DNA of 37,640 nucleotides from Thiobacillus sp. (GTDB lineage: Bacteria; Pseudomonadota; Gammaproteobacteria; Burkholderiales; Thiobacillaceae): contig NZ_JANJXQ010000026.1 of NCBI RefSeq assembly GCF_024708915.1, forward strand, positions 1-37,640, written 5' to 3'. The position numbers were made by a program, and so were the translations under genes. The notes beneath the pieces were generated by a model, which did not search any database, had not been told where the DNA came from, and worked only from the letters and a program-made list of their open reading frames with translations. Shown here piece by piece: positions 7,746-19,225 of the stretch (position 1 is the stretch's first letter; each line of letters starts with the position of its first letter).

Positions 7746-8450
7746 TCAATCCCCGTCTTCGCGTCCGTCTTTCCCGAGCATCTCCCGCAAGGCCTGCTCG
7801 CCCAAGGGCTTGTCGCCCGGTTCGATTTTCAGGCTGGCACGCAGATCAGCACCGAACGCTGGATCGTGGCGCCAGTGGATCAATGCCACCATCAGCAGCG
7901 CCAGCACCGCTCCGACCACTGCCAGCGCCATGTCTTTCTGGGCGTCCCACACGTCGCCCTGCGCGCCCAGAAATGCCAGGCCCGCCGTAGGGTCGACGCG
8001 GACCGCCACCAGCCATTCGATAATCTCGTACCCCGCCGAAAACGCCAGCACCAGTTCCAGCGGAAACCAGTACGTCCACACACCGCGAGCCTTCACCACG
8101 CGCACGAATATCTCGCGCAGGGGATAGGCCAGCAGCAGGCCGAAACAGAAATGCACCAGCCGGTCGTACATGTTGCGGCCGGACCCGAACCAATGCTGCA
8201 GCGTGTAGCCGAACGGCACTTCGGCATAGGTGTAATGCGAGCCCACCACATGCAGCAGCATGAAGGCGGTAATCAGGGTGTAGGAAAGATCGGACAGCCT
8301 GAAGTAACGGGCGGTCAGAACGATGAGCGGCACAAACACGAACACCAGATAGTTTTCCAGCAGCCAGTCGTGCGGATAGCGGGGCTCGATCGCCGCGCAC
8401 ACCCAGACGGCGGAAAAAACACCCAGGAGCAGGGCATGGTAGCGCGTCAT
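7746..8450 (-). CDS. DUF2238 / YjdF-like inner-membrane protein
   Basis: The product of about 234 residues has six or so hydrophobic helices (for example YHALLLGVFSAVWVCAA, LVFVFVPLIVLTARYF, YTLITAFMLLHVVGSHY). It carries the family segments HDWLLENYLV, HVVGSHYTYAEVPFG, DRLVHFCFGLLLAYPLRE, AGYEIIEWLVA and GDVWDAQKDMALAVVGAV. These define the DUF2238 (YjdF) family, an inner-membrane family of unknown function. I chose the ATG at 8450 (MTRYHALLL) because the helices begin there. An in-frame start at 8558 would add 36 hydrophilic residues; neither start has a strong ribosome site. It is convergent with the DsrE-like gene. Confidence 0.82.
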   Translation of the reverse strand: MTRYHALLLGVFSAVWVCAAIEPRYPHDWLLENYLVFVFVPLIVLTARYFRLSDLSYTLITAFMLLHVVGSHYTYAEVPFGYTLQHWFGSGRNMYDRLVHFCFGLLLAYPLREIFVRVVKARGVWTYWFPLELVLAFSAGYEIIEWLVAVRVDPTAGLAFLGAQGDVWDAQKDMALAVVGAVLALLMVALIHWRHDPAFGADLRASLKIEPGDKPLGEQALREMLGKDGREDGD

Positions 8451-8781
8451 GCGTTCAATCCGGGCAACAGCGGAAGCCGCGCTGCGAAGGTCACCGGGTT
8501 CGGTTCTTTCATCCTGTCTTTGCTCCTGACCCGTCAATTCGTATACGGTTTCATGCACCAGCGGGTGGGCGGGCTCACCGGCGTTCCGTCATCCGATCCT
8601 GTTTGCTTTCAGCGCCGGAAATCGCCTAAAGCAGTCCTTTTGGGAATTTCAATCACAGGAGCGGTTCGTCCTTACCCGCATCATAAAGTGCAAGCCCTGG
8701 TACGAGGGCGATAAATCAAGCGGGCCGGCTGCCGCGATCGCCTCAATGGCCCCGGCACCCGAAATCAGGCAATGAAATATC

Positions 8782-8807
8782 GGCAGGGCGCCCGAAGGCG
8801 CCCTGCC
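8782..8807. repeat. Perfect 11-bp GC-rich hairpin with CGAA loop
   Basis: GGCAGGGCGCC and GGCGCCCTGCC pair perfectly around a CGAA tetraloop. It lies just upstream of a TATAAT element before the OmpA-like gene. It lacks a following T-tract on the plus strand. It may stop read-through or act as a regulatory or insulating structure. Confidence 0.55.
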
Positions 8808-8831
8808 TGCCTGGCGCGCTGTCGATATAAT
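8803..8831 (+). promoter_or_regulatory. Candidate sigma-70 promoter of the OmpA-like gene
   Basis: A perfect -10 hexamer TATAAT lies at 8826-8831. At 17 bases spacing the -35 position reads CTGCCT, a weak match that overlaps the 3' arm of the hairpin. The transcript would start near 8838 and have a leader of about 135 bases. Confidence 0.4.
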
Positions 8832-8971
8832 CCGGCAACTGGCTGCACGATCCTGGACTCGCTTTCAGGGTCGTCAGTCGCTCGACAAGCCGGGGATGCC
8901 GGCGGCCCTGCTCCGGCGAGAGATTTCGCGACAACGGCAGCAATCACCGCAACCATTCGAAGGATAATCCG

Positions 8972-10018
8972 ATGCGCCTCAAGACCCTGCCCACCCTCAT
9001 CGTCCTTGGCCTGGCCAGTGCTGCACTGCCAGCGCACGCCCTGGACGATCGCCTGTACATCGCTCCCTCGCTGAACTACACCTTCGCCGACAGCGACCGC
9101 CGTTCCGACGATGGCTGGGGCGGCAGCCTGGCCCTGGGAAAACCCGTCAGTCCAGACTGGAACCTGGAACTGGCGCTGACCGGCAGCGCGCTCGACCGTG
9201 ATGCCGGCGGCCGCTACAAACTGTGGGGGCTGGGCGTGGACGGCCTGTATTTCTTCAACCGCGACGCCGGCTTCGCCCCCTACGCGGTCGTTGGCCTGGG
9301 CGCGCTGTACACCGACATTCCCGGCCGGGACGACACCGGTCTGATGGCCAACGCCGGCCTCGGCGTCATCAAGCAGTTGAGCGAAAACGTCGCGCTGCGT
9401 GCCGATGCGCGCTACCGCTGGGACGACAACAGCACCGATGCCTTCAACAAAAGCAGCTTCGGCGACTGGCTGATCAACGTCGGCTTCAACATCGCCCTGG
9501 GCAAGAAGGCGCAGCAGCCCGCGCCCGCGCCGCAACCCGCTCCGGCAGCCTACCAGGCGCCTGCGCCGGTGGTGTCCCCGCAGCCCGCGCCCGAACCGGT
9601 GGCGCAGGCGGAACCCGAACCGGTCGCCCCAGTGCTCAAGACGAAGCCGGCCGCCGAACTGGACAAGGCCCAGGCCGGCGACGTGGTCGTCCTTCTCGAA
9701 GGCGTGAACTTCGAATTCGACTCCGCCAAGCTGCGCCCCGATGCCCTCGAAATCCTGGCTGAAGCAGCCGCCGTGCTCGACAAGCGCAAGGACATCGACG
9801 TCGACATCGTCGGCCATACCTGCAACATCGGTACCGACCAATACAACCAGAGCCTGTCCGAGCGCCGCGCCAAGTCCGTGTACGACTATCTCGTCTCCCA
9901 CGATATCGCTGCCGCACGCCTCACCTCCAAGGGCATGGGCGAGACCCAGCCCGCCTTCAGCAATGCCTCCCGTGAAGGCCGTGCCAAGAACCGCCGCGTC
10001 GAACTGCACGTAAAGTAA
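8972..10018 (+). CDS. OmpA family outer-membrane protein
   Basis: The 348-residue protein has a signal peptide (MRLKTLPTLIVLGLASAALP, cleavage after AHA) and an eight-strand-type beta-barrel at about 25-180 (RLYIAPSLNYTFAD, WNLELALTGSAL, YKLWGLGVDGLYFF, NVALRADARYRW, LINVGFNIALG). A Pro/Ala/Glu-rich linker runs from about 183 to 228, followed by an OmpA/MotB-type peptidoglycan-binding domain to the end (VNFEFDSAKLRP, VGHTCNIGTDQYNQSLSERR, NRRVELHVK). The C-terminal domain contacts the cell wall and anchors the outer membrane. The repeat-rich linker is typical of the family. It is a single gene closed by a strong terminator. Confidence 0.93.
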   Translation: MRLKTLPTLIVLGLASAALPAHALDDRLYIAPSLNYTFADSDRRSDDGWGGSLALGKPVSPDWNLELALTGSALDRDAGGRYKLWGLGVDGLYFFNRDAGFAPYAVVGLGALYTDIPGRDDTGLMANAGLGVIKQLSENVALRADARYRWDDNSTDAFNKSSFGDWLINVGFNIALGKKAQQPAPAPQPAPAAYQAPAPVVSPQPAPEPVAQAEPEPVAPVLKTKPAAELDKAQAGDVVVLLEGVNFEFDSAKLRPDALEILAEAAAVLDKRKDIDVDIVGHTCNIGTDQYNQSLSERRAKSVYDYLVSHDIAAARLTSKGMGETQPAFSNASREGRAKNRRVELHVK

Positions 10019-10041
10019 ATGCAGCGCTGCTGTACCGACAG

Positions 10042-10070
10042 AAAGCCGCCACATCGAGGCGGCTTTTTGT
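10042..10070 (+). terminator. Rho-independent terminator of the OmpA-like gene
   Basis: AAAGCCGCC pairs with GGCGGCTTT around a 7-base loop (ACATCGA), followed by TTTTGTTTC. It begins about 25 bases after the OmpA-like stop codon. Confidence 0.88.
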
Positions 10071-10191
10071 TTCATCGCGCCATTTGGCGAAGCCCGCGAA
10101 ACCAGGCCACTCCCTGCGCAGGCTGTTTTTGCTGGGTGAAGTCGGCCGGGTCGGGTATCGTTTACGTACGACTAATGAAAGGAGACGAAGC

Positions 10192-10335
10192 TTGAAACCG
10201 AACTACCAGTACGAAAAGCGGCAAAGGGAACTGGAAAAGAAGAAAAAGAAGGCTGAGAAGGAGCTTAAGAAAGCATCGCCAACCGGAGCGCCGCCGGCTA
10301 CGGAAGACGCTGCCCCCCCGCCGGAAAACAAGTGA
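10192..10335 (+). CDS. Small Lys/Glu-rich conserved hypothetical protein
   Basis: The 47-residue product starts at a TTG preceded by AAAGGAG and reads (M)KPNYQYEKRQRELEKKKKK, then AEKELKKASPTGAPPATEDA and a proline-rich end. The N-terminal K-P-N-Y-Q-Y-E-K-R-Q-R-E-L-E-K-K pattern is one I recognise from short betaproteobacterial proteins annotated as hypothetical. It should form a highly charged helix followed by a disordered tail. No function is known to me. The strong ribosome site and the compact position between a terminator and the next gene support it as a real gene. Confidence 0.65.
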   Translation: MKPNYQYEKRQRELEKKKKKAEKELKKASPTGAPPATEDAAPPPENK

Positions 10336-10478
10336 AGCGGTACGGCGTCTGGCCATGCATTGCGCGGGTTCCCGGGCCGGGCGGGGTTCGTTGACGGCAT
10401 AAGGCGATTGGCCGATGATTCCCTAATCGGGCTTGCCTGTCCGAAATGCAGCGATCGTTCAAAAAAAGGGAGACTGCC

Positions 10479-11831
10479 GTGCCGCAAACCAAGTTCCTGC
10501 TCGACGAATCCGAGATCCCCAGCCACTGGTACAACGTCGTCGCCGACATGCCCAACCGGCCGGCGCCGCCGCTCGGCCCGGACGGCAAGCCCATCGGCCC
10601 CGATGCCTTGACGGCGATCTTCCCGATGAGCCTGATCGAGCAGGAGATGTCGGCCGAGCGGTGGATTCCGATCCCGGAAAAAGTACGCGAAATCTACCGG
10701 CTGTGGCGCCCCTCGCCGCTGTTCCGCGCCCACCGCCTGGAAGCGGCGCTCGGCACCCCGGCCAGGATCTACTACAAGTACGAAGGCGTCTCCCCGGCCG
10801 GCTCGCACAAGGTCAACACCTCGGTGGCGCAGGCCTATTACAACGCCGAAGCCGGCATCAAGCGCATTGCCACCGAGACCGGCGCCGGACAGTGGGGCTG
10901 CTCGATCGCGCTGGCCGGCCAGATGTTCGGGCTGGAGGTACGCGTGTATATGGTCAAGGTGAGCTACGGCCAGAAGCCCTACCGCCGCTCCATGATGCAG
11001 ACCTGGGGTGCGGAAGTGTTCGCCAGCCCCAGCCTGGAAACCCACTCCGGCCGTACCGCCCTGGCGGAAGACCCGGACAACCCCGGCTCGCTCGGCCTGG
11101 CGATTTCCGAGGCGGTGGAAGACGCCGCCTCGCGTGCCGACACCAATTACGCCCTCGGCTCGGTACTGAACCACGTGCTCTTGCACCAGACCGTGATCGG
11201 GCTGGAAGCGAAGAAGCAGTTCGAGAAGGCCGGCGACTATCCCGACATGATCTTCGCCCCCTGCGGCGGCGGCTCCAACTTCGGCGGCGCGGCCTTCCCC
11301 TTCTTCGCCGACAAGGCGGCCGGCAGAAACGTGCGCCTGGTCGCGGTCGAGCCGGCCTCCTGCCCGACCCTGACGCGCGGCCACTACGCCTACGATTTCG
11401 GCGACACTGCCAAACTCACCCCGATGATGCTGATGTACACCCTCGGCCACGACTTCATGCCGCCCGGCATCCACGCCGGCGGGCTGCGCTACCACGGCGA
11501 CTCGGCGCTGGTGTCGCAGCTCTACCACGAAAAACTGATCGAAGCGGTCGCCGTACCCCAGCTTGCCACCTTCCAGGCCGGCGTCACGTTTGCCCGCGCC
11601 GAAGGCATCGTCCCCGCGCCCGAATCCAACCACGCCATCGCTGCCTGCATCGACGAGGCGCTGCGCTGCAAGGCAAGCGGCGAGCCGAAGACGCTGTTCT
11701 TCAACCTGTCCGGCCACGGCCACTTCGACATGGCCGCCTACGACAGCTACTTCAGCGGCAAGCTGGAAGACTTCGCCTATCCGGAAGAAGCGATCCAGGC
11801 CGCGCTGGAGCGCCTGCCGCAGGTGGGCTGA
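10479..11831 (+). CDS. TrpB-like pyridoxal-phosphate-dependent protein (TrpB2 type)
   Basis: This protein of about 450 residues is a type-2 tryptophan synthase beta chain (TrpB2). It carries the PLP-lysine motif GSHKVNTS (Lys about 111), the segment ETGAGQWG, and the phosphate-binding loop GGGSNFGG. It is longer than TrpB1 (about 400) and has the N-terminal extension typical of TrpB2. The family condenses indole with serine to tryptophan; many TrpB2 proteins are thought to act without TrpA, possibly salvaging indole or using other substrates. No trpA or other trp gene is adjacent. I prefer the GTG at 10479, preceded by AAAGGGAG and matching the usual MPQTK-type start, over an upstream in-frame ATG. 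Confidence 0.9.
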   Translation: MPQTKFLLDESEIPSHWYNVVADMPNRPAPPLGPDGKPIGPDALTAIFPMSLIEQEMSAERWIPIPEKVREIYRLWRPSPLFRAHRLEAALGTPARIYYKYEGVSPAGSHKVNTSVAQAYYNAEAGIKRIATETGAGQWGCSIALAGQMFGLEVRVYMVKVSYGQKPYRRSMMQTWGAEVFASPSLETHSGRTALAEDPDNPGSLGLAISEAVEDAASRADTNYALGSVLNHVLLHQTVIGLEAKKQFEKAGDYPDMIFAPCGGGSNFGGAAFPFFADKAAGRNVRLVAVEPASCPTLTRGHYAYDFGDTAKLTPMMLMYTLGHDFMPPGIHAGGLRYHGDSALVSQLYHEKLIEAVAVPQLATFQAGVTFARAEGIVPAPESNHAIAACIDEALRCKASGEPKTLFFNLSGHGHFDMAAYDSYFSGKLEDFAYPEEAIQAALERLPQVG

Positions 11832-12034
11832 TGGCCGCCTGCGCCGCGTGTCGGCGGCGCGGCTGAACGCACCATGGCGCTGCCCTCGCGATCAGGCGCC
11901 AAGCCTTGAAACCGAACGATCCGTTTGAAAAAATGCCCAACCCAGCAGGAAAGAAATAGTCGTCCTATCGTAAAAGAAGCAAAAGTCCGGCAAGAGACTG
12001 CACCTTTCCTGAAGGAGGCGACCAAGGAGCCGGC

Positions 12035-12445
12035 ATGCACAGCATCAGACTCATTTCGTCCGGTATCGCGCTGGTATTCTGTCTCGCAGCCGGCACCCAG
12101 GCTGCCGACACCCCTTACCGGGTTCCCGTGGCTGGAGACGGCATCCAGCGCGTCGCCATCGTCGGCGGCAGCTATTTCTTCAAGCCAGACCACCTCGTCG
12201 TCAAGGCAGGCACGCCGGTCGAACTGGTATTACGCGCCGAACCGGGGATCGTTCCCCATCGTTTCGTGCTCGATCTGCCGCCCGACCAGGTCGCCATCGA
12301 CGCCCAGCTTGGCGAGGCGCCGCGCGTTTTCCGCTTCACGCCCGGCACCGCCGGCCGCTACCCTTACTATTGTCCGAACAAGCTGCTCTTCTTCGACAGC
12401 CACCGCGACAAAGGCATGGCGGGCATGCTGGAGGTGGTGGAGTAG
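12035..12445 (+). CDS. Exported cupredoxin-domain protein
   Basis: The 136-residue protein has a signal peptide (MHSIRLISSGIALVFCLAAG, cleavage near TQA-AD) and a cupredoxin fold. Putative type-1 copper ligands are visible: His75 (VPHRF), Cys113 (YYCPNK), His123 (DSHRD) and Met128 (KGMAG). The spacing matches small plastocyanin-like domains, so a mononuclear copper electron-transfer or copper-carrier role in the periplasm is likely. It is the first gene of a tight run with a DUF1571 protein (4 bases downstream) and an SRPBCC protein. The ribosome site contains GAAGGAGG and AAGGAG. Redox partner and physiological role are not deducible. Confidence 0.85.
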   Translation: MHSIRLISSGIALVFCLAAGTQAADTPYRVPVAGDGIQRVAIVGGSYFFKPDHLVVKAGTPVELVLRAEPGIVPHRFVLDLPPDQVAIDAQLGEAPRVFRFTPGTAGRYPYYCPNKLLFFDSHRDKGMAGMLEVVE

Positions 12446-12448
12446 GCC

Positions 12449-13084
12449 ATGCTCTGGCCCCTGCTCACCGCCGCCCTGCTCGTTCCGGCCAGCGGAGCCG
12501 CGCTCGACCTGATCGCCGCCGCGCGGCAGCAGTTCGAACAGATCGACAGCTACCGGGTCACGCTTCGTTCGTCCACGGCGCAGCGCCCGACGCAGATCAT
12601 CCGCTACGCCTATCGCAAACCCGGCTTCGTCCGCATGGAATTCATCGCCCCCCATCCGGGCGCGCTGCTGATCTACAGCCCGCACAGCGGCCAGGTGCGT
12701 CTGTGGCCATTCGGCCAGCGCGCCTTCGCGGCGCTGACGCTGGCCCCGGACCATCCGCTGATCCGCGGACCCTACGGCCGCAGCGTGGACCGTTCCGACG
12801 CCGGGGCGCTGCTGCGCAATGTCCAGGCGCTGCAGGCGGGCGGCGCCACCGAACTGCGCGGCGTGGAGACGGTCGGGCGCTGGAACGCCCGGCAAGTGGT
12901 CGTCACCGGTGCCCTCGGCAAGACGGTGGACGGCGTGCACCGCTTCCAGCTCTGGCTGGCGGAGGGCTCGCTGTTCCCGGTCAAGGTCGCCAGTTTCGGC
13001 CTGGACGACGAGGCGCTGGAAACCGTGTTGATGGACGACGTTGAAGTCGATGTGCCGTTCGCCGCGGATTTTTTCCAGCCCTGA
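12449..13084 (+). CDS. DUF1571 / LolA-like exported protein
   Basis: The 211-residue protein starts with a hydrophobic signal-like segment ([20 protein letters not shown]). It continues with [40 protein letters not shown] and [16 protein letters not shown], a pattern of the DUF1571 group with a LolA/LolB-like half-barrel. Such folds bind lipid acyl chains or lipoproteins in the periplasm. The start is 4 bases after the cupredoxin stop, so the genes are probably co-translated. Why a copper protein should be paired with a lipid-binding-type protein is not known. The fold inference is moderate; the specific ligand is unknown. Confidence 0.72.
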   Translation: MLWPLLTAALLVPASGAALDLIAAARQQFEQIDSYRVTLRSSTAQRPTQIIRYAYRKPGFVRMEFIAPHPGALLIYSPHSGQVRLWPFGQRAFAALTLAPDHPLIRGPYGRSVDRSDAGALLRNVQALQAGGATELRGVETVGRWNARQVVVTGALGKTVDGVHRFQLWLAEGSLFPVKVASFGLDDEALETVLMDDVEVDVPFAADFFQP

Positions 13085-13110
13085 CTTCAAGCCTGGAACC
13101 TCGGACGGCG

Positions 13111-13629
13111 ATGGCGGAATACCGGTTCTCCACCCTGTGGTACCTGGACGCCCCGGTGGAATCGGTGTGGGACGCCATCTATCACTCCCGCCGCTGGCCG
13201 AACTGGTGGCGCGGGGTCGAACAGGTGCTGGACCTGGAGGCCGGCGACGACAACGGGCTGGGGGCGCTGCAGCGCTACACCTGGAAAAGCGTTCTGCCGT
13301 ACCGGCTGACCTTCGACATGCGGGTCACCCGCATCGAACCGCTGGTCTGCCTGGAAGGCCGGGCAAGCGGGGAGGTCGACGGGTGCGGCAGCTGGTACTT
13401 TTCGCGCGAAGGCGCGCTCACCGTGGTCCGCTACGACTGGCAGGTACGCACCACCAAGCCCTGGATGAATCTGCTCGCCCCCCTCGCCCAGCCGCTCTTC
13501 AAGTGGAACCACAACGCCGTGATGCGTGCCGGCGGGCGCGGCCTGGCCCGTCTGCTCGACACCCGGCTGATCGCCATCGCCCATCGCCACCCGGCCAGGC
13601 CGCAACGCCCCCGTGCTGGCGGCAACTGA
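13111..13629 (+). CDS. SRPBCC (START-like) family protein
   Basis: The 172-residue protein matches the SRPBCC/polyketide-cyclase-like helix-grip fold. The N-terminal strand and helix [27 protein letters not shown] segment (here [19 protein letters not shown]) begins the fold, with [55 protein letters not shown], and a long C-terminal helix. These proteins bind hydrophobic ligands; some are cyclases or lipid carriers. No catalytic residues can be named. It follows the DUF1571 gene by 26 bases, forming a three-gene run with the cupredoxin, and ends before a convergent CBS-GGDEF gene. Confidence 0.82.
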   Translation: MAEYRFSTLWYLDAPVESVWDAIYHSRRWPNWWRGVEQVLDLEAGDDNGLGALQRYTWKSVLPYRLTFDMRVTRIEPLVCLEGRASGEVDGCGSWYFSREGALTVVRYDWQVRTTKPWMNLLAPLAQPLFKWNHNAVMRAGGRGLARLLDTRLIAIAHRHPARPQRPRAGGN

Positions 13630-13731
13630 CGCGAAAAAGGCGGTCTGGTATTCGCCGCCGCAACGGAACGTGCGGCGCTCATCGTTGAATGGGCGTGCCG
13701 TGCCCCGGCCATTCCCGTAGACCGGGGCGCC

Positions 13732-15054
13732 CTACTCGACCCGGTTGCGCCCGTTGCGCTTGGCACGGTAAAGCGCATCGTCGGCACGGCCGAGCAATAC
13801 CGCGCCAGATTCGCCCGCCTGGTGCTCGGCGACGCCGAAGCTGGCCGTCACGCGCCCCACCTGATCGAATTCGGTGTGCGCCAGAGACGTGCAGATTCTT
13901 TCCGCAATCCCGCGTGCAGCCGCCAGATCGGTTTGCGGCAGCAGCACGGCGAATTCTTCCCCGCCCCATCTCGCCAGGATGTCGATCTGGCGCAAATGGT
14001 TCTGGGCGTGCTGCGCTATTGCCTTGAGCACGATGTCGCCCCGACTGTGCCCCCAGGTATCGTTGATCTGCTTGAAATGGTCGATATCGAAGAGCAGAAC
14101 CGAGAAGGGCATGGCGGGCGACCGGTCGTGCCGTTGCTGCTCGTCGTGCAGCAAGACCTCGAAGCGCGCGCGATTGGCCATTCCGGTCAGCGGATCGGTC
14201 GCGGCGATGCGCTCCAGCCGCACCGTCTTGCGTTCCAGCACATCGATGATCTCGCGCAATTCCTGCGCATGGTGGCGCATCAGGTCGGCCCAACGGCTAT
14301 AGGCGACGCCGATCAGGTCCTGTTGGGTGATGATGCCGATCACGTCCCCGCTTGCGGGATCCTGCACCACCAGCCGCTTGAAATGCTTTTCGTGCAAGGT
14401 CGACACCGCTTCGGCCATGGTCAGGTCGTAGGTCACGGCATGGAGCGGGGACGACATGTGCAGATGCAGCGGGTCGGTCAGCGCCGCGCCGCCGTGCAGC
14501 AGACGGATCGCATCCTGGGTCGTCACGATGCCCACCCCGGCTCCCCGGTCGAGCACGATCACCGCGTCGTCCGAATCCGCCAGCAGCGCCAGCGCCTGGC
14601 CAAGCGGCGCATCGTGCGGCAATTTCTTGACCGTATGCCGGCGCAGCAGATCGCGCAGCCGCTGGCGCTGGATCATCAATTGCGGGTCGAGGCTGCCGAG
14701 AATGTCGGTATTGGACACGATGCCGAACAGGCTGCCCGCCGCGTCGATCACGGCGGCATAACCATGCGGGCCGTCGAACAGTTCGAGCACATCCAGGAGG
14801 CCGCTTCCCTTCGCAATGCTGGGAAGCGGGTGATAGCCGGCCTCGCTGATGGCGATGTCGAGATTCGGCATCGAGAACCGGAGCCGCACCACATCGGACG
14901 CGGTCAGCAGGCCGAAACCGCCGGACGCCTCCTCGACCACGATATTGCGCACCGCGTACTGCGACATCTGCCGCAGCGCGTCGCGCACGGCGAGTCGCGC
15001 CGGCACGCTCACGATGTCGGTCGTAGCCAATTCATCGACAAGAGGAAAAAACAT
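13732..15054 (-). CDS. CBS-domain diguanylate cyclase (four CBS motifs plus GGDEF)
   Basis: The 440-residue protein has two tandem CBS pairs at about residues 1-130 and 130-255, a short helical linker (DVLERKTVRLERIAATDPLTG), and a GGDEF domain at about 280-440. Visible catalytic motifs are DPLTGMANRARF, LLFDIDHFKQINDTWGH and RWGGEEFAVLLP. An RxxD inhibitory site (RQID) lies five residues before GGEEF. CBS pairs bind adenine nucleotides, so synthesis of c-di-GMP is probably controlled by ATP/AMP or a related ligand. No membrane segment is seen. It is divergent from the EAL-HDOD gene and convergent with the SRPBCC gene. Confidence 0.9.
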   Translation of the reverse strand: MFFPLVDELATTDIVSVPARLAVRDALRQMSQYAVRNIVVEEASGGFGLLTASDVVRLRFSMPNLDIAISEAGYHPLPSIAKGSGLLDVLELFDGPHGYAAVIDAAGSLFGIVSNTDILGSLDPQLMIQRQRLRDLLRRHTVKKLPHDAPLGQALALLADSDDAVIVLDRGAGVGIVTTQDAIRLLHGGAALTDPLHLHMSSPLHAVTYDLTMAEAVSTLHEKHFKRLVVQDPASGDVIGIITQQDLIGVAYSRWADLMRHHAQELREIIDVLERKTVRLERIAATDPLTGMANRARFEVLLHDEQQRHDRSPAMPFSVLLFDIDHFKQINDTWGHSRGDIVLKAIAQHAQNHLRQIDILARWGGEEFAVLLPQTDLAAARGIAERICTSLAHTEFDQVGRVTASFGVAEHQAGESGAVLLGRADDALYRAKRNGRNRVE

Positions 15055-15400
15055 GAATGCCTTCGCTCGGTGCCCGCCGGCCGCGCCGCGCGGATTCCAT
15101 CATCCGCTTCGGTCTTCCCGGCCCGCCTGGAATCTTTGTTTGAACCCAACGACACTGTAGCGCAAGTGCGCCGCCGCCGGGAGTCCGGCCGGGCATGAAT
15201 GCGGTTCAGCCTGCTTGCGGCGATTCTGCCGATGTCTTCGACGGCCAACGGCCGATATTCCCCTGCCCGTTCAGACCGTCCCTTATTGTTGACCATGGCT
15301 CGGGCCGGCCTCCCCTGCCGCGGCGGGTTCACCCCGGCCGGGATGAACTGCTATGCTCTTGCCGACAACTACATAAACCAAGTCTATCGAGGAGCCCTGG
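15055..15400. other. Divergent intergenic region between CBS-GGDEF and EAL-HDOD genes
   Basis: These 346 bases contain no supported gene. They must hold promoters for the two divergent second-messenger genes. A TTGACC hexamer at 15289-15294 and a TATGCT near 15352 are visible, but their spacing does not suit a single sigma-70 promoter, so I do not assign one. A GC-rich palindrome CCCGGCCGGG lies at about 15334-15343. Confidence 0.4.
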
Positions 15401-16663
15401 ATGGGCAAGGAAACCTTTCTCGCACGGCAACCCATAGTCGATGCCGAACATTGCCTGTTCGCCTACGAACTCCTGTTCAGGCAATCGATGGCCTCCGTCT
15501 CGGCCCAGATCACCAATCAGCTGCAGGCCGGCGTCGAGGTCATCGGCAACACCCTCTGTCTCGGCCCCGACTGGCTGCTGCACGGCAAACTCGCCTTCAT
15601 CAACCTGGACGAAGCCACCCTGATGAGCGACTTCGTCTGCCTGCTCCCGCCCCGCCACGTGGTCTACGAAATCCTCGAGACCGTAGCGGTCACGCCGGTG
15701 CTGATCGCCCGCATCCGGGAACTCCGCCAGCTCGGCTACCGCTTCGCCCTGGACGATTTCGTCTGCCTGGACGAATACCGCCCGCTGCTGCCGATGGTCG
15801 ACTTCGTGAAGCTCGACGTGCTCGAACAGCCTCCCGAAAAGACCGTGGAAATCATCGCCCACATCCGGCTCAACTTTGCCGGCCAGTTCATCGCCGAAAA
15901 GGTCGAAACCCGCGAGATGTTCGACCTCTGCCGCAACAGCGGCATCCAGTATTTTCAGGGCTATTATTTCGCCCGTCCGGAGAACCTCGCCAACAAGGCC
16001 ATCCAGCCGGGTCAGCTGGCCGTTCTCGAACTGATGAACAAGGTTCGCGCCTGCGAAGACCTGGGCGAAATCGAAGAGCCGTTGCGCCGCAATGCCGCCC
16101 TGACCCTGCGCCTGCTGCGCTATGCCAACTCCGCCGCCACCGGCCTCCAGCAGCAAGTCCACACGGTGCGCCAGGCGCTGACCCAGGTCGGGCTGCAGAC
16201 GCTTTATCGCTGGCTGGCACTGTTGCTGATCACCTCCAACCCGACGCCGACCAATGCCTTGGCGGCGCGGACTGCAGTGACGCGCGGGCGCCTGTGCGAA
16301 CTGCTCGGGCAATCCAGGCTCGACCGCGAGGGCCAGGACGAACTGTTCATCACCGGGCTGTTTTCCCTGGCCGAAGCGCTGCTGGAAATCCCGCTCGCCC
16401 GTCTGCTCGAACAGCTCTCCATGCCCGCCCCCATCGTCCAGGCCCTAGTCCACCAAACCGGCCCCTATGCGCCCTTCCTGAAACTCGCCGAGGCCTCGGA
16501 ACGCAGCGATTTCGGGCAGATCGCCCGCTACGCCGGCGATATCGGCTGCAGTCCGGAAGAGGTCAATCTCGCCCAGCTGCAATCGCTTGCCTGGACCGAG
16601 GAAATGGCCGGCGAAGCGAGTGCGGCGGCAGCCGACCCCGCCGCCGAAGCCGGGCGGCGATAG
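15401..16663 (+). CDS. EAL-HDOD protein (YuxH/CdgJ type)
   Basis: The 420-residue protein joins an EAL-like domain (about 1-205) to an HDOD domain (about 205-400). EAL landmarks are AYELLFRQS (in place of E-A-L), [36 protein letters not shown] and [10 protein letters not shown]. In this YuxH/CdgJ class the EAL motif is usually altered and phosphodiesterase activity is often lost, so it may sense c-di-GMP rather than degrade it. The HDOD part contains [20 protein letters not shown] and a D-free helix core typical of HDOD. The ATG has a GAGGAG ribosome site. It is divergent from the CBS-GGDEF gene. Whether it hydrolyses c-di-GMP is open. Confidence 0.9.
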   Translation: MGKETFLARQPIVDAEHCLFAYELLFRQSMASVSAQITNQLQAGVEVIGNTLCLGPDWLLHGKLAFINLDEATLMSDFVCLLPPRHVVYEILETVAVTPVLIARIRELRQLGYRFALDDFVCLDEYRPLLPMVDFVKLDVLEQPPEKTVEIIAHIRLNFAGQFIAEKVETREMFDLCRNSGIQYFQGYYFARPENLANKAIQPGQLAVLELMNKVRACEDLGEIEEPLRRNAALTLRLLRYANSAATGLQQQVHTVRQALTQVGLQTLYRWLALLLITSNPTPTNALAARTAVTRGRLCELLGQSRLDREGQDELFITGLFSLAEALLEIPLARLLEQLSMPAPIVQALVHQTGPYAPFLKLAEASERSDFGQIARYAGDIGCSPEEVNLAQLQSLAWTEEMAGEASAAAADPAAEAGRR

Positions 16664-16814
16664 CCCCGCCTGGAAATGGGGCGCGCTCCGCTCCGATGAA
16701 ACAAGGCACGACAGGCGGCACGCCGGATTTGAGGATATTCGGCATAATGCGCAACCGACCCCTTCACCCCTCGGCCTCGCGACGCGGAGGCCGATTCATT
16801 CAGCAGATCGAACC

Positions 16815-19175
<2,361 letters not shown>

Positions 19176-19225
19176 GCCCGGTTTCCCGAACGGCAGGGCC
19201 TGATCCCGCTCCGCCGATCCGGCGC

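Larger units (their letters stand above)
8559..8971. other. Intergenic region upstream of the OmpA-like gene
   Basis: I see no gene in this stretch. It holds a strong GC-rich hairpin (8782-8807), a consensus TATAAT hexamer shortly after it (8826-8831), and then a leader of roughly 135 bases to the OmpA-family start with an AAGGA ribosome site. A long leader is common for abundant outer-membrane protein mRNAs, which are often targets of small RNAs. Confidence 0.5.

Noticed and set aside
16215..16230. TGGCACTGTTGCT, resembling a sigma-54 promoter
   Set aside because: The spacing between the TGGCAC and TTGC parts is 2 instead of 5 bases, and it lies inside a coding region.
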